This document shows positions 1-9,672 of a stretch of 64,000 nt of DNA, in pieces. A program made the translations under genes and the position numbers. The stretch's first letter is position 1. Each line of letters starts with the position of its first letter. Location: the NCBI GenBank assembly GCA_017397835.1, contig JAFQHV010000031.1, forward strand, positions 1 to 64,000, read 5' to 3'. The stretch is from Oscillospiraceae bacterium. GTDB taxonomy: Bacteria > Bacillota > Clostridia > Oscillospirales > Oscillospiraceae. The notes under the pieces are model-generated. The model was not told the origin of the DNA. It worked only from the letters and a program-made list of their open reading frames with translations, and did not search any database.

Positions 1-2744
1 AGGAGCAGGACTGGCTGCTCATGTTCAAGAACGAGACTCACAACCACCCCACGGAGATTGAGCCCTTCGGCGGCGCCGCCACCTGTATCGGCGGCTGCAT
101 CCGCGATCCCCTGTCCGGCCGTGTCTATGTCCATCAGGCCATGCGTGTCACCGGCGGCGGTGATCCCCGTGTCCCCTTTGACCAGACCACTCCCGGCAAG
201 CTGCCCCAGCGTAAGCTGGCCACCACCGCAGCCGCCGGCTACTCCTCCTACGGCAACCAGATCGGTCTTGCCACCGGTCACGTGGCCGAGGTCTATCACG
301 AGGGCTTTATCGCCAAGCGTCTGGAGTGCGGCGCCGTCATCGGTGCCGCCCCCGCCGAGAACGTCCGCCGCGAGCGGCCCGCGCCCGGTGACGTGGTCGT
401 TCTGCTGGGTGGCCGCACCGGCCGCGACGGCATCGGCGGTGCCACCGGTTCCTCCAAGAGCCACAACATGAAGTCCCTGACCACCATGGCTTCCGAGGTG
501 CAGAAGGGCAACGCTCCCGAGGAGCGCAAGATCCAGCGCCTGTTCCGCAACGGCGAGGTCACCCGGCTCATCAAGCGCTGCAACGACTTCGGCGCCGGCG
601 GCGTGTCCGTTGCCATCGGCGAGCTGGCCGACGGTCTGACCATCGACCTGGACGCCGTGCGCAAGAAGTACGACGGCCTGGACGGCACCGAGCTTGCCAT
701 CTCCGAGTCTCAGGAGCGTATGGCCGTTGTGGTCGCCCCCGAGGATGCCGACAAATTCATTGCCGCCGCCGAGGCCGAGAATCTGGAAGCCTACCGCGTG
801 GCCGTGGTCACCGAGTCCCCCCGCATGGTCATGCACTGGAAGGGCAACAAGATCGCCGACCTGTCCCGTGCGTTCCTGAACACCAACGGCGCCGTCAAGC
901 ATGCCGCCGTGTCCGTGGCCGCCAAGGACCGCGCCCTCATGAGCGCCCCCCGCTTTGCCAACCTGCGTGAGATGGCCTCCAGCCTGAAGTGCGCCAGCCG
1001 CCGCGGTTTGACCGAGCGATTCGATGGCTCCATCGGTGCCGGCTCTGTGCTGATGCCCTTCGGCGGTGCGACCCAGACCTCTCCCGCTCAGGCCATGGCC
1101 GCCCTGTTCCCCGTCCTGCCCGGTCAGGAGACCGATCAGGCCAGCATCATGTCCTGGGGTTTTGATCCCGAACTGACCTGCGTGGACCCCTATGCCGGTG
1201 CCCGCGCCAGTGTTTATACCTCCATGGCCAAGCTGGTGGCCGCCGGCGGCGACTACCGCAAGGCTTACCTGACCTTCCAGGAGTTCTTTGAGAAGCTGCG
1301 CACCGAGCCCGAGCGTTGGGGCAAGCCCTTCTCCGCCCTGCTGGGCGCTCTGGACGCTCAGCTGGAGCTGGGTGCCGCCGCCATCGGCGGTAAGGACTCC
1401 ATGTCCGGCTCCTTCCTTGACATGGACGTGCCTCCCACCCTCATCTCCTTCGCCATCGCCCCCGTCAAGGCTGGCAAGGTCCTGTCCACCGAGTTCAAGA
1501 AGGCGGGCAATCCCGTCTACCTCTTCCACACCGCCGACAGCAAGACCGCCTGGGAGTGCTTCCACGCGCTGCACACCGCCGGTAAGATCAAGGCCGCCTG
1601 GGCCGTGGAGAACGGTGTGGCCGAGGCCGTGATGAATATGTCCTTCGGCAACCGCATCGGCTTCCAGGCCGGTATGGAGGATGCCCCCTGGTATGCCTCC
1701 TGCCCCGGTGCCATCGTGGCCGAGGTCACCGAGGAGGTCAACTGCACCTGCGCCAAGCGCATCGGTGAGACCACCGAGGCTCCCTTCATTGCCCTGCCCG
1801 GCGAGGCGGTTTCCATCGAGGAACTGCTCAAGCTGAATGAGGACGTGCTGGAAGGCGTGTATGCCACCCGTGCCGGCGAGGCCGAGGCCGTGGCCGCCCC
1901 CTCCTGCGACAAGCGCGCCCCCGTGGTGGCCAAGAGCAAGATCGCCCGCCCCAAGGCGGTCATCCCCGTCTTCCCCGGCACCAACTGCGAGTACGACACC
2001 GCCCGCGCCTGCGAGCGCGCCGGCATCGCCCCCGAGATCGTGGTGGTGCGTAACCTGACTACCGAGTTCCTGGCCGAGTCTGCCAAGGCGCTGGAATCCG
2101 CCATCCGTTCCGCGCAGATGGTGGTCCTGCCCGGCGGCTTCTCCGGCGGCGACGAGCCCGAGGGTTCCGGCAAGTTCATTGCCTCCTTCCTGCGCTCCCC
2201 CGCCTTGAGCGATGCCATCATGGACCTGCTCAAGAACCGCGACGGTCTGATGCTGGGTATCTGCAACGGCTTCCAGGCACTGGTCAAGCTGGGCCTTGTC
2301 CCCTTCGGCGAGATCTGCCCCATGGACGACACCTGCCCCACCCTGACCTACAACCTCATCGGCCGCCACCAGAGCCGCTACGTCACCACCCGCGTGGCCA
2401 GCGTTCAGTCCCCCTGGATGCTCAAGTCCAACGTGGACGACCTGCACACCATCCCCATCTCCCACGGCGAGGGCCGCTTCGTCGGTCCCAAGGAGGTCAT
2501 CGACCGCCTGATCGCCAACGGTCAGGTGGCCACCCAGTACGTGGACGAGCAGGGCAAGCCCTCCATGGACATCGCCCATAACCCCAACGGCTCCATGCAG
2601 GCCATCGAGGGCATCTTCTCCCCCGACGGCCGCGTGTTCGGCAAGATGGGCCATCTGGAGCGCCGCGGCGAGTTTGTCGGCGTGAACATCCCCGGCAACA
2701 AGCACCAGCCTCTGTTCGAGTCCGGCGCCGAGTACTTCAAGTAA
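1..2744 (+). CDS. purL: Phosphoribosylformylglycinamidine synthase, 3' part (5' end outside window)
   Basis: The product converts FGAR, glutamine and ATP to FGAM in de novo purine synthesis in the cytoplasm. The reading frame is open from base 3, upstream of the first ATG at 21, so the gene is cut by the window edge rather than starting here. The synthetase signature KNETHNHPTEIEPFGG lies at the very start. A C-terminal class I glutaminase domain follows from about base 1960, with PGTNCEYD, the nucleophile Cys in GICNGF (near 2262) and the HGEGR motif near 2464. This is the long fused PurL in which synthetase and glutaminase share one chain; about 913 codons are visible. A terminator follows immediately, so it ends its transcript. 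No purine neighbour is seen downstream. Confidence 0.97.
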   Translation, partial: EQDWLLMFKNETHNHPTEIEPFGGAATCIGGCIRDPLSGRVYVHQAMRVTGGGDPRVPFDQTTPGKLPQRKLATTAAAGYSSYGNQIGLATGHVAEVYHEGFIAKRLECGAVIGAAPAENVRRERPAPGDVVVLLGGRTGRDGIGGATGSSKSHNMKSLTTMASEVQKGNAPEERKIQRLFRNGEVTRLIKRCNDFGAGGVSVAIGELADGLTIDLDAVRKKYDGLDGTELAISESQERMAVVVAPEDADKFIAAAEAENLEAYRVAVVTESPRMVMHWKGNKIADLSRAFLNTNGAVKHAAVSVAAKDRALMSAPRFANLREMASSLKCASRRGLTERFDGSIGAGSVLMPFGGATQTSPAQAMAALFPVLPGQETDQASIMSWGFDPELTCVDPYAGARASVYTSMAKLVAAGGDYRKAYLTFQEFFEKLRTEPERWGKPFSALLGALDAQLELGAAAIGGKDSMSGSFLDMDVPPTLISFAIAPVKAGKVLSTEFKKAGNPVYLFHTADSKTAWECFHALHTAGKIKAAWAVENGVAEAVMNMSFGNRIGFQAGMEDAPWYASCPGAIVAEVTEEVNCTCAKRIGETTEAPFIALPGEAVSIEELLKLNEDVLEGVYATRAGEAEAVAAPSCDKRAPVVAKSKIARPKAVIPVFPGTNCEYDTARACERAGIAPEIVVVRNLTTEFLAESAKALESAIRSAQMVVLPGGFSGGDEPEGSGKFIASFLRSPALSDAIMDLLKNRDGLMLGICNGFQALVKLGLVPFGEICPMDDTCPTLTYNLIGRHQSRYVTTRVASVQSPWMLKSNVDDLHTIPISHGEGRFVGPKEVIDRLIANGQVATQYVDEQGKPSMDIAHNPNGSMQAIEGIFSPDGRVFGKMGHLERRGEFVGVNIPGNKHQPLFESGAEYFK

Positions 2745-2758
2745 TTCCCCAAAAACAA

Positions 2759-2796
2759 ATCCCGGTCCCTCAACGAGGGGCCGGGATTTTTCTTCT
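2759..2796 (+). terminator. Intrinsic terminator of purL
   Basis: A GC-rich hairpin whose arms include atcccgg and ccgggat is followed by a T run, 15 bases after the purL stop. Confidence 0.85.
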
Positions 2797-2807
2797 TTAT
2801 ACAGGAT

Positions 2808-3340
2808 TTGCCCTGCGGGGCGGGATAGGACGAGGGTTGTTCCGCCCCCGGGCGGGTGTCTTTTGTCCCGCCACAAAAGACACGAAAAAGGCGCATAGAA
2901 ACCCATGGTTTCTATGTACTTCCTTTGGGCAACCTCTGTGGGGGCACACCCACACGGTCGGCGGACATATCTGACCCTGCCTACTCCGATTAGGCTGCCG
3001 CACTCTGTGCCATCTGTGAATTGTTGTGTCTAACGAACTCCCGCCGACTTGTACCGCGGAAACGAAACACCCACCGCAGTAGGCGCCTTTGTGTGATAGG
3101 AGTACAACTTGGTTGATGCTTGGCAGGGCGACAGCCTAAAGCCGCAACGTGGTGTCGTCGTCGGTGCGCCGAACGCAAGGAACATCTACCGCTTACGAGC
3201 CGTTATCCTTGGGGTCCGGGGCGCGGCGTGTTTGAGATGCAGGCGCGAAGTGCCGAATCTCATCCACTCAAACCCCGGTGGCGTTTTGGGTACTTTGCCG
3301 CCACGGGCAAAGTACCTCGCCCCACAGGGCGAAATAAAAA
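2808..3340 (+). repeat. Dispersed ~0.53 kb structured non-coding repeat, copy A
   Basis: This stretch has no credible gene. Its reverse complement occurs at 49453-49975 (copy B), alignable from end to end with many substitutions and small indels. It holds several perfect hairpins: ccgccc/gggcgg at 2842-2855, an 11-bp stem at 2856-2883, a 10-bp stem with a 3-base loop at 2894-2916, an 11-bp stem at 3289-3316, and tcgccc/gggcga near 3317-3332. In the 2894 and 3289 stems the two copies differ by paired changes on both arms. Short open frames here have no ribosome-binding sites or recognisable domains. The strand label is arbitrary. It could be a non-autonomous mobile element or a structured RNA; that choice is unresolved. 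Confidence 0.85.
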
Positions 3341-3363
3341 CGCTCCCGAAACAATCGGGAGCG
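3338..3363 (-). terminator. Terminator of the small XRE regulator gene
   Basis: Read on the minus strand, a 9-bp stem (cgctcccga/tcgggagcg) with a short loop is followed by a T run, directly after the stop codon at 3365. It abuts the end of repeat copy A. Confidence 0.85.
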
Positions 3364-3364
3364 T

Positions 3365-3571
3365 TTACTCATTATCAGGGATATAAGTTGCCACATCCTC
3401 TAATCTGCAATCCAATAGCTGGCACAGTTTGTTTAAGGTGTGGGTAGAAACAGGCATATCGTTTTGCAACCGCTGCACGGTAGCATGACTGATGCCGTAT
3501 TTGATGCGCAAGGTATAGGTGGTGGCCTTTTTTGCGGCCATGGTTTTCCACAAGGGTGCATAGGTAATCAT
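3365..3571 (-). CDS. Small Cro/C1-type helix-turn-helix regulator (68 aa)
   Basis: This is a single-domain XRE-like DNA-binding protein. The HTH spans about residues 15-60, with the recognition-helix region around SHATVQRLQND and the following helix STHTLNKLCQLLDC. The length is typical of stand-alone Cro/C1-like (HTH_26-type) regulators. The start is supported by a ribosome-binding site aggggag six bases upstream. It is divergent from a 54-aa ribbon-helix-helix gene; the shared ~115-base intergenic region carries tandem dyads, so one or both proteins may bind there. No target or phenotype can be read from the sequence. Confidence 0.8.
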   Translation of the reverse strand: MITYAPLWKTMAAKKATTYTLRIKYGISHATVQRLQNDMPVSTHTLNKLCQLLDCRLEDVATYIPDNE

Positions 3572-3597
3572 GGCAATCTCCCCTTTACACCCATTAT

Positions 3598-3643
3598 TAT
3601 GGCTGATATAATGGCCATATAATATGGCTATTATTTAGCCATA
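3598..3643. promoter_or_regulatory. Tandem operator-like dyads with two -10 boxes
   Basis: Four half-sites of the hexamer tatggc form two consecutive inverted repeats: tatggc at 3598 with gccata at 3614, and tatggcta at 3623 with tagccata at 3636 (perfect 8-bp arms, 5-base spacer). TATAAT boxes lie at 3607-3612 and 3618-3623. The arrangement sits between two divergent DNA-binding protein genes and looks like an autoregulated promoter; the binding protein is inferred. Confidence 0.6.
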
Positions 3644-3690
3644 CAAAGAGGCGGCGTGCCTGGATTGCGGGAGAGAGGTGAATATCGGTG

Positions 3691-3855
3691 ATGAGAGGAG
3701 CAAAGAAAACAGTTAGTCTGATTTTACCGCAGGAAACGTACGATAAGCTGAAACGTTTGGCAAATGAGGACTACCGCAGTGTTCCGAGTTACCTGCGGGT
3801 GATGATAAATAACAATTTGCGACGATTGGAGTCTGCACCTAAGGAAAACGACTGA
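3691..3855 (+). CDS. Small ribbon-helix-helix (CopG/Arc-type) DNA-binding protein (54 aa)
   Basis: The frame runs from ATG 3691 to TGA 3853-3855, with a possible GTG start one codon earlier. A purine-rich ribosome-binding site (gagagaggtg) lies upstream. The protein shows the RHH pattern: a basic N-terminus, a beta strand TVSLILPQ, helix A ETYDKLKRLANEDY and helix B SVPSYLRVMINNNL, then a short tail. Such proteins dimerise and bind DNA through the strand pair, often as antitoxins or copy-number and partition regulators. No toxin gene is adjacent; the only partner is the divergent 68-aa XRE protein. It is below the usual length cut-off of gene finders. Confidence 0.75.
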   Translation: MRGAKKTVSLILPQETYDKLKRLANEDYRSVPSYLRVMINNNLRRLESAPKEND

Positions 3856-3894
3856 AAAACACCCCCGACCATTCGGTCGGGGGTGTTTGGTTTT
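3855..3894. terminator. Bidirectional terminator between RHH gene and groEL
   Basis: A 12-bp perfect stem (acacccccgacc/ggtcgggggtgt, 4-base loop) is flanked by A and T runs on both sides, so it can serve both converging genes. Confidence 0.9.
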
Positions 3895-3908
3895 ATGGGT
3901 TGTACGGT

Positions 3909-5564
<1,656 letters not shown>

Positions 5565-5591
5565 TCAGATGATTGAGTGTAGTTGTGTGGA

Positions 5592-5894
<303 letters not shown>

Positions 5895-5924
5895 TCATAG
5901 TCAAATGAGTTTTATTTTGTAGTT

Positions 5925-5951
5925 TTAGCACTCGGCCTGTTTAAGTGCTAA
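5925..5951. promoter_or_regulatory. CIRCE operator (HrcA binding site)
   Basis: The sequence is TTAGCACTC, a 9-base spacer, then AAGTGCTAA. It matches the CIRCE consensus (TTAGCACTC-N9-GAGTGCTAA) except for one base in the second arm. It lies between the groES promoter and its ribosome-binding site, the usual place for HrcA repression. Confidence 0.93.
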
Positions 5952-5954
5952 TTC

Positions 5955-5983
5955 ATAATAACCGCTCTTGCCGGAAAAATCAA
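5955..5983 (-). promoter_or_regulatory. groESL promoter
   Basis: On the minus strand TTGATT and TATTAT are separated by 17 bases, with the CIRCE element immediately downstream of the -10 box, covering the likely start point. Confidence 0.75.
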
Positions 5984-6022
5984 GTCCTATTTTGAAAAAA
6001 GCGGAAATTATTTACTGCTTGT

Positions 6023-6943
6023 TCACAAAGCAGCGGCGTGGGCAGTTTTTTCGACGGAATAATCGGCAGTGGCGGGATAGAAGAAGTTAACTTTCTTGTC
6101 GGAAAGTCCGATGGTAAACCGGGTGGCCTCCACCACTTCGCCGTCCACCACGGCGGTCAGCGGCTGGGAGGAGGAGAAGGTGACGGACTGGCCGTGATAG
6201 TCGCGGACCAGATGGGGCAGCTCCTTATACCGTCCGGCGGCGTACCTGCCGATGACCCGGGCCAGCGTGGGCAGGTTGATTTTGGGGATCAGCAGCATAT
6301 CCAGCACGCCATCGTCGGGCATGGCCTCGGGTACGGGGTTGAAGCCGCCGCCGTAGTGGCGGCCGTTGCACACGCACAAAAGGGCGGTATCCCCATCCCA
6401 GCAGTGATCGCCCATTTGACCTTTCATGGGGCGGTTGATACCCCGGAACAGCACGTGCTCGATCAGGGACAGTACGTAGGCCGCCGGGCCGAACTTCTTG
6501 TAGCGGTGGACCCCGGCGCCGATGCGGGCATCCACACCGCAGCACACCACGTCGATACCCAGCTTGCCGTTACAGTCTATGAGGTCAAAAGGTGTTTGGG
6601 GCCCCTGTGCCAGCGCTTCCAGATCGTAGAACTGTTCCCGGTAGCGGGAACCGAAGATCTTGAGAAAGTCGTTGCCCGTACCCTTGGGCACGCAGGTGAC
6701 GGCGGCGTTGTCGTAACCCGCCGCGCCGTTGACCACCTCGTTCAGGGTGCCGTCACCGCCGCAGGCGTAGATACGCACTTCCTCTCCGGTTTGGGCGGCC
6801 TGACGGGCAAAGGCCTCGGCATCGCCGGCCTTTTGGGTGTACAGCACCTCGTAGGGGAAGGACAGCCGGGTCAGCAGCTCCTCCAGTACGGCGGTGCTTT
6901 TCTTGCTTCCGGCAGCGGGGTTGATGATAAACAGATGCCGCAT
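6023..6943 (-). CDS. Diacylglycerol kinase-family lipid kinase (DgkB/YegS type)
   Basis: This is a soluble lipid kinase that phosphorylates a membrane lipid such as diacylglycerol using ATP. The 306-residue length is typical. The N-terminal catalytic domain has IINPAAGSKKS, the nucleotide motif GGDGTLNEVVNG near residues 62-73 and PKGTGNDFLK. The C-terminal beta-sandwich domain is also present. The exact lipid substrate cannot be assigned. It starts with aaggagctgataccATG and lies 33 bases downstream of the methyltransferase gene on the same strand, so the two are probably co-transcribed. Confidence 0.9.
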   Translation of the reverse strand: MRHLFIINPAAGSKKSTAVLEELLTRLSFPYEVLYTQKAGDAEAFARQAAQTGEEVRIYACGGDGTLNEVVNGAAGYDNAAVTCVPKGTGNDFLKIFGSRYREQFYDLEALAQGPQTPFDLIDCNGKLGIDVVCCGVDARIGAGVHRYKKFGPAAYVLSLIEHVLFRGINRPMKGQMGDHCWDGDTALLCVCNGRHYGGGFNPVPEAMPDDGVLDMLLIPKINLPTLARVIGRYAAGRYKELPHLVRDYHGQSVTFSSSQPLTAVVDGEVVEATRFTIGLSDKKVNFFYPATADYSVEKTAHAAAL

Positions 6944-6976
6944 GGTATCAGCTCCTTAAAAAATAGGAGTTATGCC

Positions 6977-8092
6977 TTACAGATACATAAATAAATCGCA
7001 TTTCAGCATACCGTTATACAGCTTGCGTTTCTTGTCAGCCGGCTTGCCAAAGGTACGCTCGAACTCCGTGTGGGAGGACAGCAGGTACAGGTTCCAGCCC
7101 TGGGGGAATTTCTGGTACGCCTTGCCGAAGGCGCGGTACAGCTCCTCCGCCTCCCGCCGCTCCATAATACGCTCGCCGTAGGGCGGGTTGGTAACGATGC
7201 GGCCCCGGAGCCCCCCGAAGTGGAAGCGGGTGGCATCGGCCACCTCGAAGGAGATGAGGTCGTCCACCTCCGCCAGACGGGCGTTGTGCCGGGCCAGCTC
7301 GATGGCGGCGGGGTCCAGATCGCCGCCCCAAATTTCGTAATGGCCGTCAAATTCCTTATCCATAGCCTCGTCACCGGCATCCAGCCACAGCTTCTTGTCC
7401 AGCCAGCTCCACCGCTGGGCGGCGAAGCTGCGATTCAGACCGGGGGCGCGGTTTTTGGCGATGAGGGCGGCCTCGATGGGGATGGTGCCGCTGCCGCAAA
7501 AGGGGTCGCAGATGGGGTCCCGGCCCCGGTAGCGGGACAGCATCACCATAGCGGCGGCCAGGGTCTCCCGCAGGGGTGCCACCACGCCCTGGGCCCGGTA
7601 GCCCCGCTTGTGCAGGCCCGCCCCGCTGGTGTCCAGCATAAGAGTGGCGGTGTCCTTCATGATGGAGAACTGGATTTGGTAGAGGGGGCCGGTTTCCGGC
7701 AGTGTCTCCATACCGTACTTCTGCCCCAGCCGGGCGGCCACCGCCTTTTTCACGATGGACTGGCAGGCAGGGATGGCGTGCAGAGCACTGTTCAGGCTGT
7801 GTCCCTTCACGGGAAACTGACCGTTTTGGGGAATGAACCGCTCCCAAGGCAGGCTGCGCACCCCCTGAAACAGCGCCTCAAACGTGGGGGCGGGGAAGCT
7901 GCCCAGCAACAGCAGCAGCCGTTCCCCGGTGCGCAGATTTAAGTTGATGCGGGGGATATCCGCCGCGGTGCCCCGACACAGAACGCGGCCGTTCTCCGCC
8001 TTTACCTCGGCAAGGTCAAGGCGGCGCAGCTCGTCGGCAACCAAAGACTCCAACCCGAACAGGGTGGGGACAGCAAATTGAAGATCAGACAT
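6977..8092 (-). CDS. THUMP-domain class I SAM-dependent RNA methyltransferase (RlmL/YpsC type)
   Basis: The product is predicted to methylate a guanine in 23S rRNA. I chose ATG 8092 (protein MSDLQF...) because gggagg lies eight bases upstream; an in-frame extension to 8161 has no such site. The 371-residue product has an N-terminal ferredoxin-like/THUMP region (about 50-150), SAM motif I DPFCGSGTIPIEAAL and catalytic motif NPPYGER. It resembles the stand-alone Gram-positive YpsC form rather than the larger two-domain enterobacterial RlmKL. The exact nucleotide target is inferred from family membership. Confidence 0.92.
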   Translation of the reverse strand: MSDLQFAVPTLFGLESLVADELRRLDLAEVKAENGRVLCRGTAADIPRINLNLRTGERLLLLLGSFPAPTFEALFQGVRSLPWERFIPQNGQFPVKGHSLNSALHAIPACQSIVKKAVAARLGQKYGMETLPETGPLYQIQFSIMKDTATLMLDTSGAGLHKRGYRAQGVVAPLRETLAAAMVMLSRYRGRDPICDPFCGSGTIPIEAALIAKNRAPGLNRSFAAQRWSWLDKKLWLDAGDEAMDKEFDGHYEIWGGDLDPAAIELARHNARLAEVDDLISFEVADATRFHFGGLRGRIVTNPPYGERIMERREAEELYRAFGKAYQKFPQGWNLYLLSSHTEFERTFGKPADKKRKLYNGMLKCDLFMYL

Positions 8093-8132
8093 ATGGAAAA
8101 CCTCCCGGTGGAGAAAATGCTCATACACAGAT

Positions 8133-8161
8133 AGTATATCTGTTTTTTCGACAAGTTGCAA
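8133..8161 (-). promoter_or_regulatory. Promoter of the methyltransferase-lipid kinase operon
   Basis: TTGCAA and TATACT on the minus strand with 17-base spacing, about 40 bases upstream of the ATG at 8092. Confidence 0.6.
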
Positions 8162-8186
8162 TCATTATAAACAGGAGTTTACCAAA

Positions 8187-8312
8187 TGGCCCTCCCCACG
8201 CAGGGGGGAGGGTGCCCCGAAGGGGCGGGTGAGGGGGATGTGTTGAAAAAATGCACCCTCATCCGTGACGGCTGTGGCGCCGTGCCACCTTCCCCCTGGG
8301 AGGGGGAAGGCT
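8187..8312. repeat. GC-rich intergenic palindromic repeat
   Basis: About 125 bases contain nested inverted repeats: ccctcccc/gggggaggg, tgcccc/ggggc, cggc/gccg, and ccttccccct/agggggaagg at the right end, with gggtgaggg able to pair with ccctcatcc. No gene fits here. The layout resembles the short palindromic intergenic repeats common in cluster IV clostridial genomes; that link is from memory and is untested. Confidence 0.6.
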
Positions 8313-8445
8313 TAACAGGTGCGGAAACTTCAAGTTGCGGCAAAAAATCCCCATTGGCAAATTGAAGTTGGTAGACAATTGTTGAAAAATGCGGTATGCT
8401 ACTGTCAGAGAGCAGATCCGCTTTGGATGAGAAAGGAGTGTCCCT
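8313..8445 (+). other. Leader region with long imperfect hairpin upstream of the zinc-ribbon gene
   Basis: An imperfect 13-bp inverted repeat (8326-8338 with 8357-8369; arms aacttcaagttgc and gcaaattgaagtt) is the only clear structure between the palindromic repeat and the gene at 8446. I could not place a convincing promoter with good spacing. Confidence 0.4.
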
Positions 8446-8763
8446 ATGCTGATCGTTGGTATTATGGTTGTTGTGTTTGCCCTTGCCTTTGCAGTCGGAT
8501 ACTTTGTCCGCCGGCGCGCGCAGGGGAGCCGGTGTCCCCATTGCGGAAAAGCCTTCGCCATGCGTGAGGTCAGCCGTAACTCTGTGTCCTCGTATGAAAC
8601 GACGACTCACGTGGGGCTGATCACGCGGGATCTGAAAGGATACGTCACCGGGAACGACACCCGGATCGTCCCGGCAAGGGCGCACATTTACAACTGCGTG
8701 GACGCATGCAGGTTCTGCGGGTTTCAAAAAGAAGAACAGCGAACGCAGGTGCATCGGCAATAA
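8446..8763 (+). CDS. Membrane-anchored zinc-ribbon protein of unknown function (105 aa)
   Basis: I do not recognise a named family. Residues 2-21 form one hydrophobic N-terminal segment followed by RRR, so the rest is probably cytoplasmic. The pairs CPHC (30-33) and CRFC (88-91), plus Cys84, form a likely zinc ribbon. The start has aaaggag seven bases upstream. It lies 29 bases before the HTH-NfeD gene on the same strand and probably shares its transcript, which suggests a membrane-related role. Function cannot be assigned. Confidence 0.75.
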   Translation: MLIVGIMVVVFALAFAVGYFVRRRAQGSRCPHCGKAFAMREVSRNSVSSYETTTHVGLITRDLKGYVTGNDTRIVPARAHIYNCVDACRFCGFQKEEQRTQVHRQ

Positions 8764-8792
8764 GCGTTACGAAAGGAAAAGGAGGGAATCGA

Positions 8793-9632
8793 ATGTCCTT
8801 TGGAACACGGCTGCAGGAACTGCGCCGCCGGCACGGCATCACGCAGGAGGCCTTTGCCCAGCAGCTGAACGTGTCCCGACAGGCGGTGAGCAAATGGGAG
8901 TCCTCCCGGGGCTATCCCGAGATGGAAAAGCTCCTCTATATATGTACGCACTACGGTGTGACCATGGACGAACTGTTTGCCGATGAAATTCCCTCCGCTC
9001 AAAAGGGAACTGCGCAAACGGAGCCGGACGCACTGCGTGAGGGGCCGACCTTGAAGCGGTCCTTAGGCAACTTTTTCACCAATCTGTCCCCCAGAGATCA
9101 GTGGACGTTCGGCACGGTGGCGACCTCCATCCTGCTGGTGCTGGTGTCCCTGTTTTTCCTGCTGTGTACAACTATGGCGAAAGGAGCGACGGACAATATG
9201 ACCATGAAAATCGCGTGGTTGGCTCTGCTGATCCTGTTCAGCGTAGGCGAAGCGGTCACGGTGGGGCTGACCAGCATATGGTTCGCGGTGGGCGCTTTGG
9301 GCGCGCTGCTGTGCGCGCTGACGGGCGGCAGCCTGTGGCTGCAGTTGGGTGTGTTTCTGGCACTTTCCGGACTATCGTTGGCGCTGGCACGGCCTATGGC
9401 GAAAAAGTTCCTCACACCCGGATACTCCGCCACCAACGCCGACCGGGTCATCGGGCAGGAGGCCGTGGTGACCCAGACCATTGATAACCTGCACGGGCAG
9501 GGACAGGTGAACATCGCTGGGCAGGCGTGGACCGCCCGCAGTCAGGATGACGCCGTCATCCCGGAGGGGTCGTTGGTGCGGGTACTGCGCATCGAGGGCG
9601 TAAAGGTATTCGTTTCCCCGGCCGAAGAGTAA
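8793..9632 (+). CDS. Fusion of XRE helix-turn-helix domain to NfeD-type membrane protein
   Basis: The start is ATG 8793 with aggagg upstream, giving 279 residues. Residues 1-60 are a canonical XRE HTH (FGTRLQELRRRHGITQEAFA, then SRQAVSKWESSRGYPEMEKL). A linker is followed by a hydrophobic segment around 105-128 and a cluster of membrane helices around 137-205. The final ~70 residues form the NfeD-like OB-fold region (RVIGQEAVVTQ ... GSLVRVLRIEGVKVFV). NfeD proteins are normally encoded without a DNA-binding domain and partner with SPFH proteins, as the next gene does here. A membrane-tethered regulator sensing envelope or lipid state is a reasonable inference, not shown. Confidence 0.85.
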   Translation: MSFGTRLQELRRRHGITQEAFAQQLNVSRQAVSKWESSRGYPEMEKLLYICTHYGVTMDELFADEIPSAQKGTAQTEPDALREGPTLKRSLGNFFTNLSPRDQWTFGTVATSILLVLVSLFFLLCTTMAKGATDNMTMKIAWLALLILFSVGEAVTVGLTSIWFAVGALGALLCALTGGSLWLQLGVFLALSGLSLALARPMAKKFLTPGYSATNADRVIGQEAVVTQTIDNLHGQGQVNIAGQAWTARSQDDAVIPEGSLVRVLRIEGVKVFVSPAEE

Positions 9633-9672
9633 GAAGAAACCATTTGGACACACTACATACAGGAGGTAAATT

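Noticed and set aside
2797-3447. Several small open frames in repeat copy A and at its edge
   Set aside because: They fall on both strands, lack ribosome-binding sites, and the structure-preserving changes between copies argue against coding.
3365-3855. Toxin-antitoxin module
   Set aside because: Both products are DNA-binding regulators; no toxin-like partner is present, so I do not call it a TA system.
8179-8760. Minus-strand frame of 193 codons opposite the zinc-ribbon gene
   Set aside because: It reads antisense through the palindromic repeat and the real plus-strand gene, with no domain or ribosome-binding site.
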